Assembly (NCBI GenBank): GCA_022266195.1
Contig: WHVY01000005.1
Span: forward strand, 5,580,001-5,644,000
Direction: 5' to 3'
DNA from: Tetranychus cinnabarinus
Lineage: Eukaryota; Arthropoda; Arachnida; Trombidiformes; Tetranychidae
DNA: 64,000 nt
Shown: positions 22,001-37,000 of the stretch, in pieces
How the letters are laid out: each line of letters opens with the position of its first letter
Numbering within the stretch: position 1 is the stretch's first letter
Position numbers and translations under genes: made by a program
The notes under the pieces: generated by a model
The model's input: the letters and a program-made list of their open reading frames with translations, nothing else
Databases searched by the model: none
What the model was told of the DNA's origin: nothing

Positions 22001-25000
22001 TATTTTATGAACACCAATTGATTGAACTTCACTTATGAAAAGGGCAAAAATCGTAAAATATTCAGCTCGAAACAAGATAAACAAAACAAATTCAAAACAT
22101 ATTCCAACTGTTAAATGAAGTCACAAGTATTGCAAAGATCTTTTGCATGAAAATTTTAATCTTAGCCTTTTCTTAATGTTTATTCAATGTACTGACAAAT
22201 TTCGAGGAAAGTTTAGCAATCTCTTGATTTTCGTCGACCATCGATAGATTCTGATTGACGATTTAGCTTCATATTGGACAAATCAGACGATCAAGAAAAG
22301 CAAAAATAATAACGAAAAAGTCAAAGTCTAAATCTTTCCAGGCTTCCATAATAGATGTCTAAATGACGATTTGATCAGTTTACCGAAATATTTATCCAAA
22401 GTGCAAAATGCAAATTCTGTTGACTTAAGTGTTTTTTAAGTAATGATGAAACTAACCTGTTTGCCATCTTTCAGCGACCAAAGTGTTTCCATTGATAGTC
22501 ACAATTGGACTTCGTCCTCTGTTGTTGGAAGCATAAGTTACTAGATGAAACAAGTTGCCTGCAGGAAGCGCATTAGCGATGAAGAACGGATATTCCGAAG
22601 AGGTTAGATTGTTGATAAGGCGTTTCTTTCCACTTGCATTGATATAAACTTCAAGATGAAAGGTTTGCTCAAGTCCACCACTGTAACCCGGATTACATTC
22701 AATGGTCAACGTGTGTGCAGTTATATTGGTCAAAGTGCAGTTTTCCGGTGAATCGGGTGGACCTAGAGATAATTAAAGTGCTCATTAAAACTCATTCTAT
22801 TCTTTAACCAGTTCAAAACATTTCCACCAAACATGATCGAAATACATTTAAAAATTTTGTAAAAACTCTTCTCTTGACAATTGCAGCAAACAATGTTATA
22901 TTTTATTAACAATTTAATTCAATTGTCAGGTAAGTTGACCATTTTTCTCGTCTAAACATGTAAAGACAAATGAAAGGCAAAAAGGCTTATTATACATTGA
23001 TAAAGATGGGAAAAGAGTTTCCTCGTGGACAGAAAAGTCTAACATTAATTAACTTGTGTGTATCCATGGTATTGAAATGAAGTAAGGATTCGAGTAACAA
23101 GCACCAAATAACATGATGATAAAGCTTAATCAAATCAAAGGTAATCCATGTTAATCAAGTTAAACAGTCAACACACCAACACCAGGAACAAACTCATTCA
23201 GCAACAACCATTAGCCTAATATTTGTATATGTAAGCAAAGCTGAAGCAAAGAAGAAGCAAAAAGCAAGAGAAAAAAGATCTTTTTCCTTCTTTCTTCTCC
23301 ACACTTTTTCACTCGAAAATCTTGACCTTTGATGGCCAGTCAGTGAGAAGAGAAACTCAGTAAAAGAAGAGAAAATCAAATTTCAATGTTAAATGACTGC
23401 AAGTGACCACTGGAAAGAGGCAACCATTGGTCATGAAAGTTTATGAATCAACTTCTGTGCATCAAATGGTCATAATGCTAGCACCATTAACCAAAAGAAG
23501 AAGAAAACGAAGAAAATGAAGAAAAGAAGAAAAAAATTTTCTTTTAATATATTTAAGGTAAAGAATGCAAGAAATACATGAAAAGATGTGTGAATATAAT
23601 GAGAAATATAAGATGATTTGTACACTTGAGAAGGCAATGGAAGAAGAAGAGATGAAGATCATATTTTCGTTGCTCTTTTGGCTTGTAACATGGAAAAGGG
23701 AAAATTGCCTTTTCTTTTCTTCCTATTAAATGTTGCCACTTTTTACACTTGTAATGTTACTTTGCTTCTCAACTTTTTTTGTCTTCACACTGCCATTGTC
23801 ATACCATTTACAGATGAATATTATTTTGCTTATTGATATACAAGAGCATGTATTGCATGACATTTTTGGCCGCTTCTTCATCCTTTCCTTTTCTTGTCGT
23901 TTCTCTTTTTTTCTCTCTCTTCATTCTTCATTTTCTCATCATAAGCAAATTCAATCACTTTCAATGAACTGATTGACAATAAAATGTGCAAACCATTTTT
24001 AGCTTTACCCATAATATGCAAGAAAAAAACGCAATCATGGAAACGAGTAAAAGAATCACAAATCAAATGGCAAGCAAAAAAAGGATAAACTATCATATTA
24101 ATCATATAAATACAAGTTGAACGAAAAGACGATGTTAGATTGATGATGTTTCTGTCAACAAAAAAAGCCAAAACAAAGTTGACCATTTATGTTTCAAATG
24201 GAAGAGTTTAATTTTGTGGAAATAAAAATGATTGACATTCAATTGGTAATTTGTTATTACAACACTCGGCCAATATCACGAGTTTCAATCTTTTGTTGAA
24301 AAGGTCAACAAACACAAAATGAACAAATTTTTAGACATTTTATTGGTTCCAAGTAAAGTGTTGAAAAATTCATGTAAAGATTCAATCGAATCTTGTTGAA
24401 TCATTTTATTGATCTGTTAATGCCTTTTAAGCTTTGACCAGTTTTGACAAAATTGTTGCAAGAAAAATTGGTTTCTCTGGAAATTCAACTTTTAATTTCA
24501 AACGATTAAAGCTCTTCAATTTTAATCGCAAATTAATTGTAAACAGTCTCAAGGATCTCGACTGATCAATGAAGGAAACATTAACTTTTCCTTGTTTCAA
24601 CAATTAGACAATTGACCAACCAAAATGAAAATCAATCCAAGTACAATAATCATTACCAATTGATAAATGATTAAAGTTTACTTCTGTTGTTCATGAATCA
24701 ATGAAACTCTCATTTTGATAATCAATTAACAATGCAAAAATCTCAATCAAAGAACACATTAACAAGTTTGATTCATTAATCAAGTTGATTATTCACGAAA
24801 TTTCCATTCAAGGAAAAGAACAGAAAAAAGGGAAAAAATTGTGACAAAATGTTGGACAAGTTTTCATCGGTAAATTCAATGGAAAATGTTGGATTCTTTT
24901 TCTTTGGATTTTACAATTATCTGTTTAAATTCATCGACTTGGTACAAAAGTGAAGTGGAAAAGTTTGAAAAGTTATGGAAAAATGTAAAGATAAATTGTT

Positions 25001-28000
25001 TTACTGAATCAAATGTGACATACAGAGAAAAGTAAAAGAGTGAAACATTGAAGCGCAAAATTGAGATGAAAAGTGATTCAAGATGAACAAATGTTCAATT
25101 GGAAGAGAGAGAGAAAAATCGAAAGACTGATGAAGAAGGGAAAAAGTATTAATAATAATAATGAGAACAAGAAGTTTGAAAGGCCAAGTTGAAATTTTAC
25201 TCCCAGCATTGAAAAATATAGACATTTTATCGTTACTTGGATGGAGGCAAAAGTAGTGCAAAAGTAGATTGTGTTATTATTGCAAATAAAAAGCAATTTA
25301 CAATAATCCATACATTTTTTGTTTTCCATTTTTTCTCTTCATAACAAACTGAGTGTAACAAGTAATTTGTCTGTGTCAAACGAGTGAAAAAACTTGTCCT
25401 AATCAAGTACACAATGTCACACTTGATACAATTTTTTCTTCTTCTGGTAATGGATAAACTTTGGTTTTCACTTTCAACAATTTGTTTTGCCTTTTCACTC
25501 TTTTCCCCTTAAATTTAGTTTATTTTTGGATTCCCTGTCAAGTTATAAAAAACTATCAAAGCAATAGCTTTTAGTGTTAAAATGATTATCGGACAAAATT
25601 TTGATCTATTTTTATTATCGTTTTGATATTGGAAGGGAAAAGGAAAGTAGAGAAAACCAGACTCAACGAAAAGGGCAACAGTTAAGGTCAATTGAGAATT
25701 TATCTAAATCTTTTTGAATCAATTGATAAGTCATTTATTGAGCTTTTAGCAATTTTTATCAAAAATGTTGTTCTTTTCTTGCGTTTTCTGCATTTTTGTT
25801 CATTCGTTATCGAATCAGAATTTAAGGGTAAAAGGATAATTTTTTATCTAAATGAAATGAAAATCTAAAATAACCATTTTTATACCAAATCAAAGTCCGT
25901 TAATGCAATAATTAAAGTTTCGTTGGAATAACAATAACAATAGATAGACGCAGAAAGAGTTGAAATTTGAAATTCTGCAAGCTTAAGAGTTGACATCTTT
26001 CTTAAATACATAGTTACACAGTTTCATCAAAACTCTCATATCTCAAGAGTTCGCATATCGAAAGTTTTGTTCGTGCAACATTGTTACTCTAAGAAATTTC
26101 TGATTGGGTTCCAAAAGCGTCTTTAAGGCTCATTCATCATTTGCAAGGAAAAGTGTAACTGATGCGATTTTTTCGTGCTTACTACTGCAGAGAATAAAAA
26201 ATTATTAGATACATGCTCTGATTTTCGAGTGTCGTTAGTAAAGTTAATAGTGTACAAGCCATTTCAGCTAATGCCTTGTGCCTATTGCTTGGCTATCACT
26301 AGAATTTGAGACTGACCGCACTTAAATTTTTTTCTATCGATATTTTAAAAATATTCCTTTACTATATCGTGAGGTTATTCAAGGTTATTTTACACCTGGA
26401 CATTTAGAGGCCATTCAAAATTTTTGATCTCTTTTGTCACTCTGCAAAATATCCATCATTCACATCCATTAAACTGGGCGTTTTTTATTTTTCAACCATA
26501 ACTTGTCACCATAACTCGCGAATGGTTGAACAGATCTCAAATTCGAATCATAAGTTTCTGCAGATTGAAGAACCCCAAAGCCATTAAAGGTCAATACGTT
26601 ATTTGACCTCTAAATGTGAGCTCTGAAACTTTGTCAGTTGGTTGATGTTTGTTACCGGTAGTGGTAATGTTTTAGTGAACAATTTCTCTTCGACTCTGCC
26701 GCTTTATTGTTATGACAACAGTTGCTATGTAAGCTTAAATTTGGAATAATTTAAGTTAATTTTATGATAATTAGAATAACTTTTGATTTTGTGAAATGCC
26801 AGCCCAAAAATTCAGTGCCAACGACATTGGTCGAATCAAATCCTTTTTAGAACTTGGATACTCCTTTTCTGTTATTCAAAGTATTTTCAAAAAAGAAGGA
26901 ATAGTAATTTCGAAAGCCCATCTATCTAACATTAAAAATAATAGATCATCTTCATCATCGAACTATTATGTGAAAGTTGGCTGTGAATCGTTTGGAACGC
27001 TTACAAAGCAACAATTAGCGACACTTAAAAGAATGATGAAGAAATCGAATCCACCAACATATGCTGACATGGCTAAGCATTTCGATACAACAATCGATGT
27101 CATCAGATATGCTGTTCGAGAAAAAATTGATTTAAAAAAGGTCAAAAAGCCAAAAAATCATCGATTAACAGCTGCAAACGTTGAAAAAAGACGACGACGA
27201 TCATGGCCTTTGTATACCAAGTTAAAGTGCAATCAATGGGAGAAATTCATCACCAGTGACGAAGCTTGGTTCTACATTGATGATACTAACAAAACTAGGC
27301 CGATTCAATGGATTGAACGTGACCAAACTCGTCGAGATTGCTCACCGTTAACTGAGAATCGACACAAAAAAGGTGTTATGGTTTGGATTGGTATGTCGGC
27401 TCGTGGATTAACCGAACCAATTTTTGTGGAACCAGGAGCTAAAATCAATGCTCAATATTATATAAGTGCCATATTAACACCCTTTATTAATGATTTAGCC
27501 CCTAAACTTTTCCCCGAAAATGATTATATATTCCACCAAGACTCTGCGCCCTCTCATACTGCTAAAGTGACCTTAGATTTTTTAAATTCGAAAAATATTC
27601 AGTTTATTCCCCCCTCAGAACATACTCCTACTAGCCCAGATGCCGCTCCATGCGATTTTTTCCTATGGGGCTACTTAAAAAGTCAGGTCGCTAAGCGAAA
27701 AGCAACAACGATCACAGGTTTAAAAAAGATTATTAGAGATGAGGTCAAAAAAGTCCCTCTAGCAATGATACAGAGTGCAATGAAATCTTGGCCTAAACGT
27801 CTTCGAGAAATATACTATGCCAAAGGTCATAATATTGAAAATTAGTTATGTAAATATTGTTAAGTTAATTTAAAATTACAATTAAAATTGTTCACTAAAA
27901 CATTACCACTACCGGTACATATCAAAAACTTAATCCGTTGTAAAGAAGCGAATTTTTCCCCAACCAATTGGTTAACTGAGCGGCTTGGAAATACTCTTAT

Positions 28001-31000
28001 CCTTTGGCCAAAATGAGTAATGAATTTTTTACAAGCATCAAACAAACTGGAAAAGTTTACATTCTCAGAATATGACCTTCAAATTTGGATATGAGATCTG
28101 CCGTATGAACCGCTCGTGAGTTATGGCCACAAACAGGTAGAGAAACGTCCAGTATAACTTGCTGTTGCAGTTAAACCTTGCAAGTCACCATGAAAGTATC
28201 ACAATTTCCCATCGATTCCCTTTATAGAGCAACTTGAAGGTGATCCATCAGATGAGATTAACCTGTACAATGCAGGGTCAAAGTTATCAGATTAATTGAG
28301 ATTGACAAAATAATATTTTGTCTTTGTTGAAATCTAGAGTTTTACTTCTGGTGAGGAAAGAAGTGACGATAAGATGTTTGTCAACGTTCAAAGTAGAGTG
28401 AAAAGTAAACATTTGTTATTCTCTTTTCTCTCTTATTCTTTCCCATTTATCTGATTATCTCATTATAATCATTAGTAAATCAATTGTAATGTCAATATAA
28501 TAATACTGTGCATTGAAATTAATCAAGTGAACAAAAAGGAGATGAATCAACGATGTGTAAAGCAAAAATATCAAGAAGAAGAAGAAGAAGAAGGAAAAAA
28601 TGGAAAAAAGTTTTGGTAAAGAAAAGAGCATGAAAAGTTTACTCCATTTCATCATCTTTAATCATCAATATTATCATCATCATAATCAAGTTGATGATGA
28701 AGATTGAGATGAAGTAAAGAAAAGATGTAAACAGGTAAAAATGAAAAGGCCAAAAGTGAACTTGAAAATGATGATTAAAGCAATTGGCTTCAATTGTTTA
28801 CTCAAACAACAGCAACATTGAAAGTTGATAAGGAAAAAAAAGTTGATGATGAAGTAAATAAAAATTGAAGGCAGAAGCAACTGAAAATATAATTAAATGT
28901 AATAGTCAATATGGATGATAACAAGGGTTAGTTTTCACCTTGTTATCTTGAAATTAACCTGCAAGATTCCTTGACATGAGTTGATACAAGGTTTGAGCTT
29001 CATTAAAGTCAACTTGTTATTTTTCATGTTAAAACATTGTTCGCCATCATTTTACTTGACTTGAGGTAAACTTGTTTAGTAAATAATATTATCTTTCAAG
29101 TTGAAGGGAAAAAGTAAAAGGCTGAAAGATTAAATAGTTAATGTAACTATTAGCAAATTTAAAGACCTTATAATGGTCAGTTGAGGGTAATAAGAGATTG
29201 AGGGTGGAGATGAACAAGATGATGAACAGAATGGTGAACAAAATGATGAAGAGGATGATGATAAACCACTAGATTTTCTGATGATACCAATGATGGAACA
29301 TGTTGAGAGAAGGTTTCGAGAGAAGATGATCAAGTAAAAAGGCTTGGACTCAGCGAAATTATATCTCGATTCCCATGATGGTTACAATAGCTCTTCTTCC
29401 TTGCCCATTCCTTGCCAATCTAAAAGAAATTTATTTCTCTGTTATAAGTGTAAAGATGACAAGATGTTAATGAAAAAAGCAACAAAAAAGGCTGACGAAA
29501 TTGCTTCAAATTTTGTTGATAAAATGCTTTCATCATGTGTGCTCATGATCTGGGAAAGCCTTTAATTTGATCATCTTTTTCAAATTGATTGGAGAGCAAA
29601 AAAAAATTGCTCTCTTTTTGGATTCTGTTTGATGAAAAGTTGAAGTTGATTGAATGAATCTATTTGCATATTTTTGAACATTTTGCGGACTTTTGTTTGG
29701 CTTTAAACTCAATTTGCTTGAATAATGAATTTTTAATCACTTTTGAAAGAATTTTGAATTCGATTAGTGATTTGATATTTTCAGGTCATTTTAATGGTTA
29801 GCTTTGGGTTGAGATCGATGTGAAATTCAAATTACAAATGACTTTCGTCTCTTTTCATCAAAAATGATCGTCTAATGTTACACCAGCTTTAGACTGCTAG
29901 ATGTCCAGTGCTTGGAGTAAAATTTCAAAGTTGAAATTTTTCTTCATTTAAAAACGAAAAATATTAATTGAATTCTAGTGCTCATTCATTGCCGGCCCAC
30001 TGAACATTGCATGGCTATTAACTGCAATATTGGATGTTTCTCGTTTAATTGGTTTGATTTGATGAAATTGAAAAGATTTTCTTCTTTTTACCAAAAGTAA
30101 ACTCCATGTTGGAAGGATCAATATAATGGTAGAAATGAATTTATCTGATGAAACTGATGAGTCTCAGGAACAACTCTTTCTGTTTTTCATTTTTGAATTC
30201 AAATGTTCGATTATTTATTTTATATTCTATTAGCTGTAATCTAAAGACTGAGATGAAACTTTTAAAATTGCTTCGATTTCGTCTTTGGAATATCGATATC
30301 GAAATAGTTTCTTTAAAAACCAGAATCTGAAGAGTTGCAGCAACTCATTTTGTGCGAGTCTAGACTTTTCCCTGTAAATCCAATTTTTTCACTCAATTTT
30401 CACTTAAATAGATTTCATTAGCATTCATGATATTCATTTTCAATCACTATCAATGCATGTTAATATCTAGTTAATAGATAATGTTGAAGGATTGAAATTT
30501 TAATAAAAATTTGTAAATTGGTTGGTAAACATAATTGCTCAATGATTTATTGTCCATTAAAGATCATTAGTATTGTCAAAATTTTCACCATTTACTCTTC
30601 ATTTTGCTTCCATTTTTCATGTTCATCAATTCAATTTAACCTTTTCTTCTTCTTCTTTACTTCTTTTATTAGGTAACCAGGAAAGTTTTGATAGGGTTTG
30701 AGTGATTGCTTTTAAACAATTAATTAATTTAGTTAAATTTTTACAATTATCTCGATTTTTAATAGAACATTAATTTGATATTTTCTCTTTGATTTGCACC
30801 AAATTTCATGATTAAAAACGTTGATTAACATACTTTAATTTTGATTTAATTAAATCATCATTTTTACAATTTTTGATTATCAAATTAAATTGTTGATTAA
30901 AAATGATCAACAATTCAGAATCAAGAAAAATTAACATCGATCAAAAGCTTGAATCCCAAATAATCAATGATAAAAATTGCCAAATTCTAATCATAATCAT

Positions 31001-34000
31001 TGCTTAATTATTCTAGGATAATTTAGGCTTGATTTAACATTGAATATCCATAGAAAGGATATTTTTAAATTTTTTGGGATTTCAATAAAAACACAATTGT
31101 CAAATCTCATAGAAAATTGTCAAAAAGGGTATTTTCATCAACAATCAAGCAGAATAATTAAACAATGGTTATGATTAGAATTTGCAAATTTTTATCATTG
31201 ATTATTCAGGGTTTAAGCTTTCGATTGATGTTAATTTTTCTTGATTCTGAATTGTTGATCATTTTTGATCAACAATCTAATTTGACAATCAAAAATCGTA
31301 CAAAAATGTGATTTAATTAAATCGAAATTAAAGTATGTTAATTAACGTTTTTGAACATGGAATTTGGTGCAAATCAAAGAGCGATAAGCAAATTAATATT
31401 TCATAGAAAATCGAAACGATTGTATGAATTTAACTAAATTAATTAATTGTTTGAAATTGAAACGCTCAAAACATATCAAAACTTTCCTGTTTACCTAATA
31501 CATTCAAACAATTCTCAATCTACTGATGATTTATTTACATTTGTATTAACCATTTGAAAGTATAAAAAGAGAGAACAAGAAAAGTGAAAATAAAACAAAA
31601 AATGGAATTCAATTTTCACCCAAATTTGATATTGTATGCTTTTCCTTCTCATTTGAATATCATTAGACGATTTATCTGTTGAAATGGAGAGAAGGCAAGA
31701 CGAACAAGATGAGCAAAGATAATAAAGAAGAAAAAACTCAGAATCGAAATGAAAATGATGAGAAAACAGAAAAATGATGAATCGAATGTTAAACATGACT
31801 TTTGTTTGGATAAAAATGATAGCATTGTTTTCAATACGAATCTTGAAGAAGTGAGCAACCATGAGAAGATGAATTTTTCTGGTAAATACAACATTTGAAG
31901 CCACAAATTGGTTAATCAGTTGATAGTGAATCTCTTTTGGAATCAACTTTAAAAAAGTTTAATATTTTATTGAAAGCAGAAACGATTAACTTGAAAAGGT
32001 GAATCGGATGTTGAAGATGCTTGTGATGAGAAGAGGAAACATTTTCTTCTAATACAACCTGATATTGGTTCAATTTACGGCCATGGATTAAGGCTTAAGT
32101 CCATTGAAAAATTGAAACCAGCAACAAGAACAACAGATTTACGAAGAAACCATTACATTTTTCTTCTTCTTTTCTCTTTCAATTGGATCAACCAACAAAA
32201 GGCTTATTTGTACTCATAACTTTCTGGTTTATCATTACAAGACATGAAATGCCATGATATTGAATCAGAATGAGCAGAATGTTCACTTTTATCCTCATTT
32301 CTATCCATTTATTGTAGTTTTAAAGTTTGATTTGCACCAACCTGCGAAGTGTGTCCCTTTAAACGAGAATAAAAGTAGCGTAAAAAATAGAAAATTGTGT
32401 TTAAAGATAACAATGAATTTGTTGAATTTTTCTTTTCTCTAAATTGATTTATCGATTGATTGAGTTTATCATCAATTTTGCGCTTTTTTCGCTCTTTACT
32501 CCATGAAGAGAGAAAAAAAGATGAGATAAAATTTGAAATTAGCTGCAACTTATTCTGCAATTTTTTCCTCATTTTTTTTCTTCTTTTCTCTCAAAGGTTC
32601 AAGAAAATGTTGCCAGAAATTTTCAAGGCGTAAAAATGATTAGACTGATGTTTAAAGGTTTGCTCAACTGTTGTCTAACAATGTTCACAGAATCTCATGA
32701 AAATTTCCAGTTTAATGAAAGGATTGTCTGTTTAACTTCGAATCGTCTTGAAAAGTTCAATCTAATTGGCTTTCAATGGTCAAACCCAAGATATCGAAAG
32801 ATGGAAAATTGAAAAAAACGAAAAAATAGATTAATTGTAAAATGTTTGGTGAAAGGAACAGTTCAGTTTGATTGAATTAGTGTCAAGCGATTTTCGTCAA
32901 ACCATTAGATTCGTTGATATTATGAACCACTTTCATCTTCTCATGACTTCAAAGGATTGAGATTTCATTTTACCTTTTCATTCTTTGAATAGATCATTTG
33001 ATTGGACTTTGTATTATTTTGAGAGAGAAAAGGTTAGATTTGGAAATTTTCGTCTTCGATCTTCTTTTTTATCTTCATTGAGGATAGAATTGTGTTCTAT
33101 TTGATTTCGTTTCATGATGAAGCTGTGAGAGAATGAATTTTGCTCAATTTCATTTTGTTTAGTTTCTTTTCTTTGCACAATAATTCAAATCATTATTATA
33201 CGGTTTCTGTTCACATGCATTTCTATGGTACAATAAGTGTAAGTTGATTGTTACAAACTAGTTGGTGATTCAGCTTAAACTTGGAAGACAAAAGTGTAAC
33301 TTCATTTCACCATTCATCATGTTGTTCCAATATTTGTATCAACATTTTTTTCTCCTTTTTTTGTTCTTTTACCTTCGTTTTCTTTTCTATTTCAAACAAG
33401 CAAATTACTATTGTTTTGTGAATAATACACTTTTGACACAATATTTCTCAATTTTCAGTGTTTATCAGATTTTCGTTTCTCTTTAGTTCGTCTAATCAAA
33501 AGTAATTTTAATTCAAACTGTAAACAAATCATATTATTTTACTGTATATCTCTAGTTAAACAGCTTATTTGCTGAATAAAACTCGATATCGAATTTCAAG
33601 TTGACTAAAAAATTTTGAATTAAATTTCATAAACTTCCTGAACTAAATGGTTGAAGTATTAGGTGAAAATAAAAATGAAAATGAAATGAGATTCGAACTC
33701 ATTTTAATACACTTTTGAATATCTTTACTCTTGTCTCCGGAAAACTCTGGTAAACTGTATGCTCGAAGTGCTTAGCCTACTGGCGATCCATCTGACATGG
33801 AAAATGCTGGAATTGACGTTTTAAGACCTAAGCTTTTATGACTGCCGTTTTATGGCTGAGTTAGAGCAAAATTCAAGGCGCCTGACGAAGGACCTAAATA
33901 CGTTCTCTCGCGTTTCTTGGATTGGTGAAACTGAGACTATTTCCATATTTTGTCTTCATTCGTCGTATGCCAGCAACTCTACTTTTTTTCATTCGTGAAG

Positions 34001-37000
34001 TAAAATTCAATTGAATCAACTTTTTGATCCAGGCAATATCAGTTCGTCATCAATACAACACCATTAACAATAATCTCAAAATGGTTAGGTCACATATCTT
34101 TGTTGCCCATAATGTTTTGTCGAGTAAATGGCATCAAAAATTGTCTCACTTTCCGTGTTGAAAGAAAGTAAAAATCTCTAAACTTTTCCCATGAAAAATT
34201 TCATTTCATAAAATGAAGTGAATTTGCAAATGAAATTTGTAAAATAAATGTTGACCTTAAAATTTGAGAATAAACTAGAAAAATAAGAAAGTAAATAAAA
34301 CTCTTAGAAGCAACTCTTGACACAATTGACCAGATTAAATTGCACCAATTCATCTTGAATTCTTGAGCATAAGATTAATACTCCACTTATAGTAATGGAT
34401 ATAAAAGGAAAATGAAAGAGAAGAGAGAAAGAGTGGAAAGCAAGATTAACTCAATTGTTGAACTCAAATCATGTAAACGATGAATAAGTTTTGTTTAAGA
34501 AACAAAATTGTGTTTATTAACAAATTAGAAGATGGCGAGACGAGGAAGAAAAAGAAATGAACAAACAACATGATGCCAGTTGATGATGAAGACAAAAGAT
34601 TTCAACTTGAAACTTCAACTAATGAATTTAAACAATCTTTTCAACTTAATCAACTAATGAATTTAAGTTCATTGTTTTCCCTCTTTCTTGCGGTTTCTTT
34701 CATCCAAACTTGTTCATCAGTAAACTAATCTTAAATTCTTGTCCTGAAAAGAAGCTGGAAACAAGAACGAAAAACAAAAAGTTGGTCAACAGGGAAAAAA
34801 CGATCAACGAATTTTACAGATATTTCAACGAAAAGTTTGAAAACGATTCTTGTTGCGCTCACGGCTATTGTTGGTAATTCATTTTAATTCAATTATATCC
34901 CTTCATCTAATCAATCCATGAATCCATTTGAGGAATGAAAATTTTGCTCCATTCATGTTCTTTGATGAACAGAGAAATGAAGAAAAAAAAACTGTTTACT
35001 CGCCTTTTGAAATATTAAACATGAAAAGCAAACGAAAACTTTTCTCCATCAAAATTTGCAAACTCGACTGATGAAGAAACTTTAACTCTTTATAAAAATT
35101 GCAACCTTTTCTTAACCAAAATGAGAAGAGGAAAAATTGTCACACTGACAATCAAATTGTTACCCTTTACTTTCTTGCAATAATTCACTTTTCCTTCTTG
35201 ACATGTTCATCTTCATCATTTCCAGTCAATAATGTTCTTTGGAATACAATATTTTCGTTTTTTTTTCTCAACTCTTTTTTCCCCACTTTTCTCTTTTTTC
35301 AGGTTTTTTTGCTTCTCTTGTTTAATAACAACTTTTTTTCACAATCCAAATGTCTTCATTTTCTTGGTACAACCAACTTCAATAATTGATTTTATTTGTC
35401 CTTCCAATGAACTTGAAGTTTAACCCGATCAACACACACACAAAATGCACTTGATATACAGTTTATTTACTGATAACACTCATTAGTTAAACTTGACAGG
35501 CAAAGTTGCGATCGTTTTTCTTCTCTTTTTATTTCATTTTCTTCTTCTTCCATTCTTTTCATTCTCATCATCATTATCAACATCATTCCTCTCATCCTAA
35601 TCTTTATTTTCATCTTGTCTCTTTGTTGAACAATCAAATTTTTTCAGCCTCTCTTTTCCCTCTCAGTCTCGAGTTTTAAAGAAGAAGAGCAAAAAAAACT
35701 GTTAAACTTTGCCTTGCACAAAAGAATCAACTTGAATTATAAATTGTATCACATCACACTATCTGGGAGTGCAACTGGGAGTGAGAAATGGTTTACAAGG
35801 AAATGATGGTAACAGTGATGATAATGATGATCAAGTATCGATTAATGAGGCCAGTTATTATTATTTTTTCGCTCTTATAAGTTTAGTTAATCATTGATGA
35901 TATTGATTCCAACTTTTTTTTTGTTTCATTTTCTGTTTAGCTTTTGCCAGTGAATGTTTGAAAAATTGTTGAAAAGATCACGATTAAAATGGATAGAAGA
36001 GGGAAAAATAGAATCATTATCATCGGCATAATCAAAAGGATTTGGTGAAAGAAGAAAGATATTGATCGATGGAAATCTGTGCAAGTGCAAGTTGAACGAA
36101 GTAAATGGAGAGAAGATGAGAAGCGAAAAAAAAGAAGAAATGAAATGAGATAGAAAAGTTGGATTGGAAGTTGCAAGATGATGCTAAAGATGTTTATGAT
36201 GGTAAATAAAGGGTTAGTCAGATGGGAGTAAATAAGTTGGAAACTTATCGATTAGGACGAAGAGAGGAGCAACGGCAATGGGTTAACCTTTAGCCAATTG
36301 TTTGGTCAAAGGGAAGAGCAGAAATGGTTCCCTGTAAATCTGTTAATCCCATTAATAGATTAGAGTGAAACTTTACAGATTAAAGGAGAAAAGGTTGAAT
36401 GGAATTTTTCATCTTCTTTTGAATATTTGAATAGCCTTTTCGATTTAATGGAAAATGTTGAACTTGTATCAACAATTTTGATGAACTTTGAATAGAATTT
36501 GATTTTTTCCACTTTTTTCTTCTCCTTCCCTTCAACTTGGATAACTTGTTTTCACTAAACTTGGCTTCATGAAGGGAATGAGGGAAAGATGATTGAGATT
36601 GGCTGACAAATAAGGATAAAAGTTGATAATTTGATTCAGGTCAGAATTTAGTGTAATCCAGTTGACCATGAATAGGAATGAAGAGCAAATGAGTGAGGGA
36701 AGAATGAAAAGCAGAATGAAATTCATGGTTGGATAATTTAGAGTTCATTGTGAAGGAATTAAAAGAATGGTCAAGATGCTAATGGATGTACCAATTGGTT
36801 GTTAGCTGTTCATTGTTAGGCTTTTCAAAGCGAAAACCAACAATTTTCAATGCAACAAAAAGACTAATAAAAACAATTGCATTAAACATGATGATTGTGA
36901 TGATGATGATGGAATGGTTATGAAGAGGAGAAAGCAAAAAAATGGTTTAAAAAGAAACAAATTATCATAATTATTACTCGAACCTTGTGTTTGTTTAATT

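Larger units (their letters stand above)
26655..27915 (+). mobile_element. Intact Tc1/mariner element, DD37D type
   Basis: The element is 1261 bp, flanked on both sides by TA (26653-26654 and 27916-27917), the target duplication of the Tc1/mariner superfamily. The ends are inverted repeats beginning CCGGTAGTGGTAATG and are identical over 30 bp. A single uninterrupted transposase frame fills the middle. Perfect terminal repeats plus an unbroken frame argue for a recent insertion. It lies in an intron of the receptor gene, in antisense orientation to it. Confidence 0.93.
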
